From: Candidatus Nitrosotenuis sp.
GTDB taxonomy: Archaea; Thermoproteota; Nitrososphaeria; Nitrososphaerales; Nitrosopumilaceae
NCBI GenBank assembly: GCA_023252015.1
Contig: JAHEXS010000010.1
Coordinates: 3,789 to 9,533 of the forward strand
DNA length: 5,745 bases
Reading direction: 5' to 3'
The stretch's first letter is position 1. Each line of letters begins with the position of its first letter. The translations under genes and the position numbers were made by a program. Positions 1-5,260 of this stretch are shown here, one piece after another. The notes under the pieces are model-generated. The model saw nothing but the letters and a program-made list of their open reading frames with translations, searched no databases and had not been told where the DNA came from.

Positions 1-416
1 AGATATTCATCACCGCTACCGGTTTCCTGAAGAGCTTGCATGATCAGCTTCGTAGCTTCTGTACAATAGATTGGAATTTCAGGCCTCAGATAGTGTACAT
101 ATGCGCAGTGGTCAATATGGGCATGCGTAAGCAAAACAGCATCAAATTTAGTTTCCTCCTTGTGATCGTTTTCAAAATTCATATGTTTAGAGTAATCCTT
201 TCTGTACAATCCTTTGAGCTTTGGCAGTAATCCAAATTCAAACAGATCTCCCATTCCGTTTAAGGTTCGCGGTTGCAAAAATTCAGAGTAAAAGTTGTTT
301 GCCTTTCCCATCTGCATCCCAAAGTCCAAAAATATTCTAGTTCCCTTGTCTTCTACTAGAAACTTGTTTCCGCCTATTTCGTTGACGCCGCCATAAAAAG
401 TGACTTTGGTATCCAC
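1..416 (-). CDS. RNase J-like metallo-beta-lactamase-fold hydrolase, N-terminal part
   Basis: The frame begins at a GTG (416-414) and is open to the left edge, giving 138 codons; the C-terminal part is missing. Near residues 9-20 is a GGVNEIGGNKFL stretch typical of the first strand-turn of RNase J/beta-CASP-type enzymes. Residues 29-33 contain FLDFG, and residues 97-103 read THAHIDH, the HxHxDH zinc-binding motif II of the fold. Family knowledge: such proteins are cytoplasmic zinc-dependent nucleases that degrade or trim RNA from the 5' end. The beta-CASP region that would confirm RNase J lies outside the window, so a different metallohydrolase is possible. GTG is the only reasonable start: an in-frame TAA lies nine codons upstream with no ATG between. 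The gene is divergent from the Cas4-like gene, with 34 bases between the chosen starts, so the two promoters must overlap. Confidence 0.82.
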   Translation of the reverse strand, partial: MDTKVTFYGGVNEIGGNKFLVEDKGTRIFLDFGMQMGKANNFYSEFLQPRTLNGMGDLFEFGLLPKLKGLYRKDYSKHMNFENDHKEETKFDAVLLTHAHIDHCAYVHYLRPEIPIYCTEATKLIMQALQETGSGDEY

Positions 417-419
417 GGT

Positions 420-430
420 TTTCTTAAATT
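420..430 (+). promoter_or_regulatory. possible TATA element for the Cas4-like gene
   Basis: The AT-rich stretch TTCTTAAATT is centred about 26 bases before the TTG codons at 451 and 454. This is the distance expected of an archaeal TATA box driving a leaderless transcript. It is a weak match, located by spacing only, and it lies just upstream of the opposing GTG start. Confidence 0.25.
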
Positions 431-450
431 CTTGTCATTGATTTAGTTTC

Positions 451-1204
451 TTGTTGATCAAAATAGAACAGGATAAAAACATCACACTAATCGTATCGAC
501 TGTTAGTGATTTTTGTGACTTTATGGTGTATTGTGAACACAAGATTCCATTTCACAGAGGGAATCAGGCCGCCTCCAAATACTGAGACCATCCAAGGAAC
601 CAAATCCCATGAATCCGCGGAAAATCTGGAAAAAGAACAGTTTGAATTTGTTCCAATGTCACAAGAAGAGCTTGCAGATATTACGCAAGACATTGAATTT
701 GCGCGAGAAAACATTCACACACGATTGCTGATCCCAACAAGTCTGGGACCACAAAAAATCGCAGTCCTAATTCATGGTAGAGCAGACAAAATTATGAGAA
801 ATGATCAAACTTTGATAGTTCAGGAAGACAAGTTTCCATCAAACATACAAAAGTATCAAGTTGCGCTTTGAGCCGTTTGATGACCAAAAACTGCAGGCGT
901 TGACGTATCTGAATTCCAAGTTTGCAGACAATACCAGCATGAATCCAGATGACTGGTTTGACATACCGCACAATGAAAAGTCTTGGATAATTCAAATCAG
1001 GGACAAAAACAACGACAACAAATCATTCAAGATCTTCAAGGGAGTCCAAAATGAGGCTTCGCAAGACTTCTGATATCATCAATTGAACGATTTGCCCGAC
1101 TCGTACTTGAACAAGAAGAAAGAAAACACCACAACATGCACTCAAAATGCAAGCCATGTCGGTTATTCGATCAGTGTGATTTTAGATTAGATGTGCCAAA
1201 TTAA
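451..1204 (+). pseudogene. Cas4-like PD-(D/E)XK nuclease with iron-sulfur cysteines, three frameshifts
   Basis: The coding signal moves through three frames. Removing one base near 555-563, removing one near 858-862 and adding one near 1067-1071 restores a continuous protein of 250 residues from TTG 451 (TTG 454 is equally possible). In that reconstruction Cys28 sits in VSDFCDFMVYCEHKIPF, like the N-terminal cluster cysteine of Cas4. His53 follows in GTKSHE, Asp112 in HGRADK, Glu125 and Lys127 in VQEDKF, and Gln148/Tyr152 in a QxxxY motif. The C-terminus has C-x2-C-x5-C (233, 236, 242). These are all the parts of a Cas4/RecB-type nuclease with a four-cysteine Fe-S cluster. Family members cut or resect DNA, and Cas4 trims CRISPR pre-spacers; no cas1, cas2 or array is seen here, so a stand-alone role is more likely. 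The indels mean a recently inactivated gene or sequencing errors. It converges on the CARF gene, 13 bases away. Confidence 0.75.
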
Positions 1205-1236
1205 TCAAAATGTCAAATCATATTAAAAATTTTGAT
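1204..1236. terminator. short inverted repeat between convergent genes
   Basis: ATCAAAA (1204-1210) pairs with TTTTGAT (1230-1236) across a 19-base loop. It overlaps the stop regions of both convergent genes. The stem is AT-rich and weak, so a termination role is only a suggestion from its position. Confidence 0.2.
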
Positions 1237-1982
1237 GCATTGATTCCGTCCTGAGTTATTTTGATCCATCTGTTTCGTCCAATTTTTTCTACATTGACAA
1301 ACTTCCACTCGTCTTCTAATGGCTGTATTATATTCTTGTCTAGGCTTGCAAATCTAGCTTGGGTCAGGTTCTCCTCTTTTGCATTAATTGTAATCAGATC
1401 GTTTTTCTCAGCTAGTTCTGCCATTTGCTTTTTGGTTATCTTGCCGCCATTTTCTTTTATGATTTTCAATGCCAGAATCAATTCCGGTTTTGGCGTGTGA
1501 ATCTGGTATGATGGAATATGCATCAAATTTTTCACGCCATATGACAACTGTTTTCCCTCAAACCCCGGATATCTTTCAGCCTCTGCATAAAATGGAATTA
1601 CATTTTTTTGCTCACTGCACATCATACATGCCATCATGCCAGCAATTGCCTGGATTTTGGAGCCGGATGCCAAATTAACATAGATGGTGTTTCCCTTTTC
1701 CTTTTCAATTATTTCCTTGACTGATTTTATTATTTTGAACAAGTCCAGTCTATTGTGATGCTCCTTTACTACTCTGATCTTTTCTTTTTGCAGCTGTTTT
1801 TGGATTTTTTCAATATATGGGCCAGCTTTATCTTCATTCGGTCTGTCATGGACCAAAAGCCAAACCTTGTCGGCCTTCATTTCCTTTGCAGGAATCACAA
1901 CCCTGTCTATCTCAAAGCCAACAGGTGCAATGTGTATTCGTAGATTGGAGAGATTGCTCATGATAGTATGTATAGTATGCAT
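1218..1982 (-). CDS. CARF-like sensor with winged helix-turn-helix (HFX_2341/DUF6293-like transcriptional regulator)
   Basis: The open frame is 254 residues from ATG 1982. Residues 14-27 (LRIHIAPVGFEIDR) and a Rossmann-like alternation follow, with WLLVHDRP near 41-48. The motif NLASGSK (103-109) matches the loop with which CARF domains contact nucleotides. Residues 166-254 form a winged helix-turn-helix, with a helix pair around KITKKQMAELAEKNDL and a wing near IGRNRWIKIT. Family knowledge: CARF-HTH proteins such as Csa3 and the HFX_2341 group bind cyclic oligoadenylates or similar ligands and control promoters, often of defence genes. The true start is probably the eighth codon, ATG 1961 (247 residues): the TATA box centred at 1998 predicts transcription from about 1972, downstream of ATG 1982. 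A perfect palindrome over that point suggests autoregulation. The ligand and targets are unknown. Confidence 0.8.
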   Translation of the reverse strand: MHTIHTIMSNLSNLRIHIAPVGFEIDRVVIPAKEMKADKVWLLVHDRPNEDKAGPYIEKIQKQLQKEKIRVVKEHHNRLDLFKIIKSVKEIIEKEKGNTIYVNLASGSKIQAIAGMMACMMCSEQKNVIPFYAEAERYPGFEGKQLSYGVKNLMHIPSYQIHTPKPELILALKIIKENGGKITKKQMAELAEKNDLITINAKEENLTQARFASLDKNIIQPLEDEWKFVNVEKIGRNRWIKITQDGINASKFLI

Positions 1983-1987
1983 ACTAT
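1972..1987. promoter_or_regulatory. 16-bp perfect palindrome, probable operator
   Basis: ATAGTATGCATACTAT is a perfect palindrome centred between 1979 and 1980. The half-site ATAGTATG occurs once more as a direct copy at 1963-1970, nine bases from the next one. The array covers the predicted transcription start of the regulator gene and lies 7-22 bases from the shared TATA box, so a bound dimer could block both directions. Binding by the adjacent CARF-HTH protein is an inference from position. Confidence 0.55.
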
Positions 1988-1993
1988 TGTGAG

Positions 1994-2003
1994 ATTATAT
2001 AAT
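1994..2003. promoter_or_regulatory. bidirectional TATA box
   Basis: ATTATATAAT is its own reverse complement and a strong archaeal TATA match. Read to the right, a start about 26 bases away falls at about 2025, almost on ATG 2028, giving a leaderless message. Read to the left it falls at about 1972, eleven bases before ATG 1961 of the regulator. Purine-rich bases suited to a BRE flank it on each strand, but one box may not fire equally in both directions. Confidence 0.55.
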
Positions 2004-2027
2004 AATTTCCAAACTTGAGCATAATTC

Positions 2028-2135
2028 ATGAGTCAAATCACCATACAAAACACGCAACAAACCTCTACTTTTTTTCCAAGAATAATTCGAGAGTTTGATG
2101 ACAAAGACGAGCCAATGGTTTATGGAGGCAAATAA
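2028..2135 (+). CDS. small protein of unknown function, 35 residues (first of three)
   Basis: The frame begins MSQITIQNTQQTSTFFP and ends with acidic then glycine-rich residues (DDKDEPMVYGGK). I do not recognise it. No membrane segment or cysteine motif is visible; the N-terminal third is rich in Gln and Thr and the middle is charged. It starts about 30 bases after a strong TATA box, as a leaderless archaeal gene would. Its last codons carry the GGAGG that appears to serve the next gene. It is divergent from the CARF-HTH regulator and so probably under its control (inference). Its short length makes it uncertain as a protein; the promoter spacing and the downstream chain of tightly packed frames are the main support. 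Confidence 0.5.
   Translation: MSQITIQNTQQTSTFFPRIIREFDDKDEPMVYGGK
2124..2128 (+). promoter_or_regulatory. Shine-Dalgarno GGAGG that selects a TTG start
   Basis: GGAGG ends nine bases before the TTG at 2138 and lies inside the final codons of the upstream small gene. It is the clearest ribosome binding site in the window and is why TTG 2138 is taken as a start. Confidence 0.55.
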
Positions 2136-2137
2136 TT

Positions 2138-2299
2138 TTGTACCACTCAATCCAAAATCAAACCATAGTAGAACAGCTAGAAGAATCTCTACAAAAACAA
2201 CAGCAAAAATACAATTATCATAAAAAAATCACCCAAGGATACTACGAAATTATACAACAAACAGAACTAAAGCTACAAGAAATCAAAAACGTGAGATAA
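2138..2299 (+). CDS. small glutamine-rich coiled-coil protein, 53 residues, TTG start
   Basis: TTG 2138 lies two bases after the previous stop and nine after GGAGG. The product is almost wholly helical in character: Gln, Glu, Lys, Leu and Ile dominate, with a heptad-like run from about residue 10 (VEQLEESLQKQQQK) to the C-terminal TELKLQEIKN. No catalytic or metal-binding motif is present. A short oligomerising or partner-binding protein, or a small mobile-element regulator, would fit, but nothing identifies it. Spacing to the next gene is three bases, consistent with one transcript. The protein is unrecognised; the coding call rests on the ribosome binding site, the continuous amphipathic pattern and the packing. 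Confidence 0.5.
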   Translation: MYHSIQNQTIVEQLEESLQKQQQKYNYHKKITQGYYEIIQQTELKLQEIKNVR

Positions 2300-2302
2300 G
2301 AT

Positions 2303-2443
2303 ATGCTAGATGAAACAAAAATACGAAAATTACTCGATGACATCAGAACCGTCTACGAGGTTGGATACCAAAATGACGATCTTGATACCGAGGCAGAAAA
2401 ATGGGGCCAAATCCAGATTCTAGAGTGGATTTTATCAAAATGA
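2303..2443 (+). CDS. small acidic helical protein, 46 residues (third of three)
   Basis: The product begins MLDETKIRKLLDDIRTVYEV and ends EAEKWGQIQILEWILSK, two predicted amphipathic helices joined by an acidic turn (NDDLDTE). GTGAG seven bases upstream is a modest match to the archaeal ribosome binding site. The balanced two-helix pattern with conserved-looking Trp residues (34 and 42) makes this the most protein-like of the three micro-genes. The helical hairpin could be a protein-protein module, but I do not recognise a family. It closes the tightly packed group that faces the CARF regulator. Confidence 0.55.
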   Translation: MLDETKIRKLLDDIRTVYEVGYQNDDLDTEAEKWGQIQILEWILSK

Positions 2444-2484
2444 AAGCCAATATTGCTAAAGAACTACTGATTACAAATACTGGA

Positions 2485-2492
2485 TTTATAAA
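2485..2492 (+). promoter_or_regulatory. TATA box for the two-gene small operon
   Basis: TTTATAAA is a good archaeal TATA match. A transcription start about 26 bases downstream, near 2515, would leave a leader of roughly 19 bases before ATG 2534. Confidence 0.4.
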
Positions 2493-2533
2493 ATTGAATC
2501 AAAGTTTATCTCATTCTCAATGTACTTAATGTC

Positions 2534-2674
2534 ATGCCAGATACAAAAAAGAAAATGAACACAACAAAAGATGATTATGATAAAGCCTTAGCTTCCTATG
2601 ATCCTACAAAAATTACAACGTCTGATTTGGAAAATCTAGCTAAAGAAGCCATGAAAAAATTCAAATCGTTATGA
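2534..2674 (+). CDS. small charged helical protein, 46 residues
   Basis: The product opens MPDTKKKMNTTKDDYDKAL and ends LENLAKEAMKKFKSL: lysine-rich, soluble and probably helical, with a short unstructured centre (SYDPTKITTSD). A second Met at residue 8 could also be the start. No ribosome binding site is evident before ATG 2534, so a short-leader transcript from the TATA box near 2488 is assumed. The stop overlaps the start of the membrane protein gene by ATGA, the usual sign of translational coupling. The family is not recognised; being coupled to a membrane protein suggests a shared function. Confidence 0.55.
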   Translation: MPDTKKKMNTTKDDYDKALASYDPTKITTSDLENLAKEAMKKFKSL

Positions 2675-2835
2675 ATCCGGCGTGGATTGTTACTGGAATC
2701 ATACTTTTTGGTGGAATGGCAGCTGCAGGAATCAGCTTGTATCTTAAAAGAAGAAAAGAATCTAAGATTTCTGACCCATTTGAGGATACTGAACCCAAAC
2801 CCGATTTAACCGAGTCTGAAAAAGACAAAAATTAG
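2671..2835 (+). CDS. single-pass membrane protein, 54 residues
   Basis: Residues 4-25 form one hydrophobic segment rich in Gly and Ala (AWIVTGIILFGGMAAAGISL), followed at once by the basic KRRK. By the positive-inside rule this puts the charged, disordered C-terminal tail (acidic, Pro-containing) in the cytoplasm and the three-residue N-terminus outside. It has no cleavage site typical of secretion. The start overlaps the upstream stop by ATGA. A membrane anchor or small accessory subunit is plausible, but the function is unknown. Confidence 0.62.
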   Translation: MNPAWIVTGIILFGGMAAAGISLYLKRRKESKISDPFEDTEPKPDLTESEKDKN

Positions 2836-2880
2836 GAACAAAATAGTTAGTTTCAACTCTACCAAACATCTCAAGGAGTC

Positions 2881-2886
2881 TTTTTT
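2881..2886 (+). terminator. T-tract terminator after the small operon
   Basis: Six consecutive T on the plus strand lie 46 bases after the membrane protein stop, followed by more T-rich sequence. Archaeal RNA polymerase releases at such tracts without needing a hairpin. Confidence 0.4.
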
Positions 2887-2982
2887 GCATTAATTTTATA
2901 CTCATAATTAGGAATCCCAACTAAATCTTGAAACCATTAATAATTTTGGAATCCTTGTTATAGCAGGATATAATCTCAGTAC

Positions 2983-3030
2983 TGGTTCAGATAATAGCAT
3001 TATGTACCGGTGGATTAAAGCCGTGAACCA
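2983..3030. repeat. nested inverted repeats after the TnpB remnant, possible element end or guide-RNA scaffold
   Basis: TGGTTCA (2983-2989) pairs with TGAACCA (3024-3030). Inside this, ATAAT (2991-2995) pairs with ATTAT (2999-3003) over a three-base loop, and ACCGGT (3006-3011) is self-complementary. The structure spans the TnpB-remnant stop and the bases just after it, where IS200/IS605 elements carry subterminal hairpins and where the omega RNA of TnpB is made. The link to the element is an inference from position. Confidence 0.35.
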
Positions 3031-3263
3031 ACTATTGAAGTCCGGTAGCCTCTTTCTGCTTCAACGACCGAGTTTTTGATCTCTGCAGACGTGAATTCCC
3101 GTAGTTCCTACGGTACTATGTCTGAACTCAATCCAGTTTCGGCTTTACGTGTTGACTGGTAAGAGTTCACATCTTTAGCACGACGTTCTTCCACTTTGCC
3201 TGGATCTGACATTGTGTTTTTTGTGAATTTATCGCATTTGACAAGGTGATCATTACGTAATTA
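3015..3263 (-). pseudogene. decayed C-terminal end of an IS200/IS605-family TnpB
   Basis: One minus-strand frame runs from after a TAA (3263-3261) to a TAA at 3017-3015, interrupted by a TAG at 3110-3108. It reads VKCDKFTKN, then AKDVNSYQSTRKAETG, then GLSSDIVP, the TAG, ELREFTSAEI, and EAERGYRTSIVGSRL. This order resembles a TnpB C-terminus: a damaged zinc ribbon, the DRDVNA-type motif holding the last RuvC aspartate (here KDVNS), and the variable tail ending the protein. The rest of TnpB, normally about 350-400 residues, is gone: the adjacent upstream space is taken by the intact nuclease gene. Intact TnpB is an RNA-guided nuclease; this one cannot work. No TnpA is visible. The call rests on pattern memory over a short stretch, so it is moderate. 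Confidence 0.5.
3099..3113. repeat. 6-bp stem, 3-base loop hairpin
   Basis: CCGTAG (3099-3104) pairs perfectly with CTACGG (3108-3113) around TTC. The minus-strand TAG that interrupts the TnpB remnant lies in this stem. A second pair, TTGAAG (3035-3040) with CTTCAA (3059-3064), lies nearby, so the whole remnant is rich in potential RNA structure. Confidence 0.45.
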
Positions 3264-3316
3264 CCGGGCATTCATCAGGATGGTCTTTTGCCGTCAAAGT
3301 CTATAAAATTTACAAA

Positions 3317-4846
3317 TTATTTCTTTATTATTTTCTTGAATTTGCCAAACATTCCGCTTGATCTGTAAGTTTCACCGAATCCGTTAAAGCACAACTGACT
3401 GCAAAAATTCTTTGTAACAAGTGCATATTTTTTCGATATGATGTGGGAACTGCATACATATCCATCACACTGAATGCATTTTTCTCTGTGATTGGAACAT
3501 ACTACAGTCTTACATTCCATACATAAAACCGAACTACAATTTTGGCATAAAATCGATCTACATGTGCCACAAACGGTTGGCGGCTTGTGCTCATCGCAAA
3601 AGTTTTTCCTGCAATCAATGCATGCATGTGCGCATGGTTCACACAGGATCTTTGAGCACATCAAGCAAGGGCGATTGTGGTTATCACAAGTAGTGGAATA
3701 ACATCTGATGCAAATGGAGTCGGTGTCGTGCTCACACGGTTTGATTTGACATTTTGACATCTCGTCTATGATCACATCATTATCATCATATCCAAAGTAG
3801 ACTCTTCGATACGTTTTATCTCCTAGATTGAATGTAACATCCCAAATGGGTACGTGAATAAGATATGGCCCAATTATGTGAACATCATCCACTCTTGGTC
3901 TTACAATTTTTTGTCTTTGTTCGTTTTTTGCAGTTGTATAATGTGTCCTGATTTCGTTTTGTATCGCAATTTGTTCACGAATAGTACGGACGATTTCCCT
4001 CTGATTTACAAACGATTCTGTTTTTTTGATTGTAAAACCTTTTTCTTGAACTGACATGTGCGTTTCCGCATTTGTGTAGTACTTTGTCAAATGCTTGAAA
4101 ACTGGATCATTTTCAGAAAGAACCGTGCCTTGACTAGCATCAACTATGACTGTCCCGCCACCATTGCTTTCTAGTAATTTACCAGTGCCCAGGTGCCGCG
4201 CTTGAATGTGCAATCTGTAATCTATCACCAAATACGGTTCAAGCCTTAGTGTAGAGTCTGCCGGCAACAGATCCTGATTATTCATAATATATCGCGGTGA
4301 CTCGTTCCAGAAATTAACTGGAAGTAATCTTTCACATTCTATTGTACGACTTAATATCACGGATTTTTGTGCCCGTATTTCGTCTGCCACTGTTTTTCTT
4401 TTGCTTGCACTGAGACCTAACCTCGTTCTAAAATAATCTTCAATGTCAGTTGTCTGTTTGGAATATGCGAGATTTTTTAATTTTTTAATTTCGTCGTAGC
4501 CAAGTAAAATTATGTTTATTCCCTTTGCATTTCGAACATATTCTGCCCTTAAAGGTAAAGTATGTGCAATAGAACCCGAAGAAGCAAAGATTCCATATTT
4601 CAGATTTTCAAATTCAAGCATTTCAATAAGATGGGAAAATTGTTCAGAACCAGGAGTTTGACCGTGCCAGTCTTTACATGATACTCCTATGACTTCGCCA
4701 CTGGAAGGGTCTTGAGCTAAAACATCCAAATCTCCAATTTGTCTTCCTTTGTGCATTATTCTGTGAGGTTGCTCTTTTATCACAAAATCAGCACTATGTA
4801 ACATCAGTGCAATTTGACTCTCAAAAGATTCCCCTGGTTTTGACAA
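3317..4846 (-). CDS. Mrr/restriction-type nuclease fused to a six-repeat zinc-binding array, 509 residues
   Basis: Residues 5-130 resemble the Mrr_cat/restriction-endonuclease-like fold: helix GESFESQIALML, then GDLDVLA (38-44) with a candidate catalytic Asp41, then VIGVSCKDW (52-60) with Lys58, then a FENLKYGIFASSG core strand. The expected Glu or Gln two residues before the lysine is Ser56. Residues 200-245 and 322-362 are two beta-rich modules, each opening with PYL followed by V or I, around a charged helix (278-320). Residues 366-486 hold 24 cysteines, including six CxxCxxxxCxx(C/H) units, then FCSQLC. Mrr-type enzymes cleave foreign or modified DNA; the zinc array may bind nucleic acid or protein. 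TTG 4846 follows an in-frame TGA directly, so the frame cannot begin earlier; the next Met (residue 15) would remove the first helix. A defence role is inferred. The gene stands alone on its strand. Confidence 0.78.
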   Translation of the reverse strand: MSKPGESFESQIALMLHSADFVIKEQPHRIMHKGRQIGDLDVLAQDPSSGEVIGVSCKDWHGQTPGSEQFSHLIEMLEFENLKYGIFASSGSIAHTLPLRAEYVRNAKGINIILLGYDEIKKLKNLAYSKQTTDIEDYFRTRLGLSASKRKTVADEIRAQKSVILSRTIECERLLPVNFWNESPRYIMNNQDLLPADSTLRLEPYLVIDYRLHIQARHLGTGKLLESNGGGTVIVDASQGTVLSENDPVFKHLTKYYTNAETHMSVQEKGFTIKKTESFVNQREIVRTIREQIAIQNEIRTHYTTAKNEQRQKIVRPRVDDVHIIGPYLIHVPIWDVTFNLGDKTYRRVYFGYDDNDVIIDEMSKCQIKPCEHDTDSICIRCYSTTCDNHNRPCLMCSKILCEPCAHACIDCRKNFCDEHKPPTVCGTCRSILCQNCSSVLCMECKTVVCSNHREKCIQCDGYVCSSHIISKKYALVTKNFCSQLCFNGFGETYRSSGMFGKFKKIIKK

Positions 4847-5006
4847 TCACATAATATCTGCATGGTATCCAATAAAATTTTCTGCAACATTGATGAAATT
4901 AATGCCAACTATCTTAATTTCATGTCACTACAAAGCAATAAGAAAAATCTTGTAATTGAGTATAGAAGGATGTTAATACTTTACTGACAGTTATATTGTT
5001 GGGATT
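4847..5006. other. intergenic region without supported gene
   Basis: This AT-rich stretch separates two minus-strand genes. It should hold the promoter of the nuclease-zinc-array gene; a weak TATA-like TTTTATTG on the minus strand near 4870-4880 is at a suitable distance from TTG 4846. Only a 20-codon frame was found, with no sign of being real. Confidence 0.4.
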
Positions 5007-5222
5007 TTATTTTGGATTGTTAAGTAATGTTCCTTTTTCCTTAGCTTCTTTCTTTAATTCTACTATCTGCTGGTTTACATCCTCGATTTCTGCAATTAGT
5101 TCATCTCTTTGTCTTACTAGGGTATCATAGTGTGACTGATAGAGCATGTGGAGAGATGCCGGTTCTACTGACTTTTTCATTTCGTATTGAAGATCACATT
5201 TTCCATATCTTAACCTTGGCAA
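5007..5222 (-). CDS. small coiled-coil protein of unknown function
   Basis: The frame gives 71 residues from TTG 5222. Residues 27-64 are a strongly charged heptad-like helix (SHYDTLVRQRDELIAEIED onward to LKKEAKEKG), the signature of a coiled coil. The N-terminal 25 residues include one Cys and basic residues. The start is uncertain: TTG 5222 has no ribosome binding site, whereas ATG 5180 (57 residues, starting MKKSVEPASL) is preceded eleven bases upstream by GTGATC (5197-5192), which complements the 3' end of archaeal 16S rRNA. I recognise no family. It is divergent from the dehydrogenase gene with an 80-base gap, which does not by itself imply linked function. Confidence 0.68.
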   Translation of the reverse strand: MPRLRYGKCDLQYEMKKSVEPASLHMLYQSHYDTLVRQRDELIAEIEDVNQQIVELKKEAKEKGTLLNNPK

Positions 5223-5260
5223 TGGGGCAAAGTTGACACATTAGTAGCAAAAATTGCCGT

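Noticed and set aside
487..714. Serine- and cysteine-containing minus-strand frame of 75 codons
   Set aside because: It is antisense to the Cas4-like reading, which explains the sequence with recognisable motifs.
2440..2529. 29-codon frame starting at an ATGA overlap with the third micro-gene
   Set aside because: It overlaps the TATA box used for the next operon, has no protein-like pattern and is very short, so the overlap is probably chance.
2911..2954. Two copies of GGAATCC at 2911-2917 and 2948-2954
   Set aside because: A seven-base direct repeat in AT-rich DNA is not enough to call a target-site duplication or attachment site.
2890..3316. Possible RNase P RNA or other housekeeping RNA in the structured intergenic region
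   Set aside because: None of the conserved cores I know are present, and the minus-strand translation offers a better explanation as a TnpB tail.
3492..3701. 69-codon plus-strand frame rich in His and Gln
   Set aside because: It is the shadow of the cysteine-rich array on the other strand; its composition follows from the repeated Cys codons.
4903..4965. 20-codon plus-strand frame in the gap before the nuclease gene
   Set aside because: It is too short, has no ribosome binding site and lies where a minus-strand promoter is expected.
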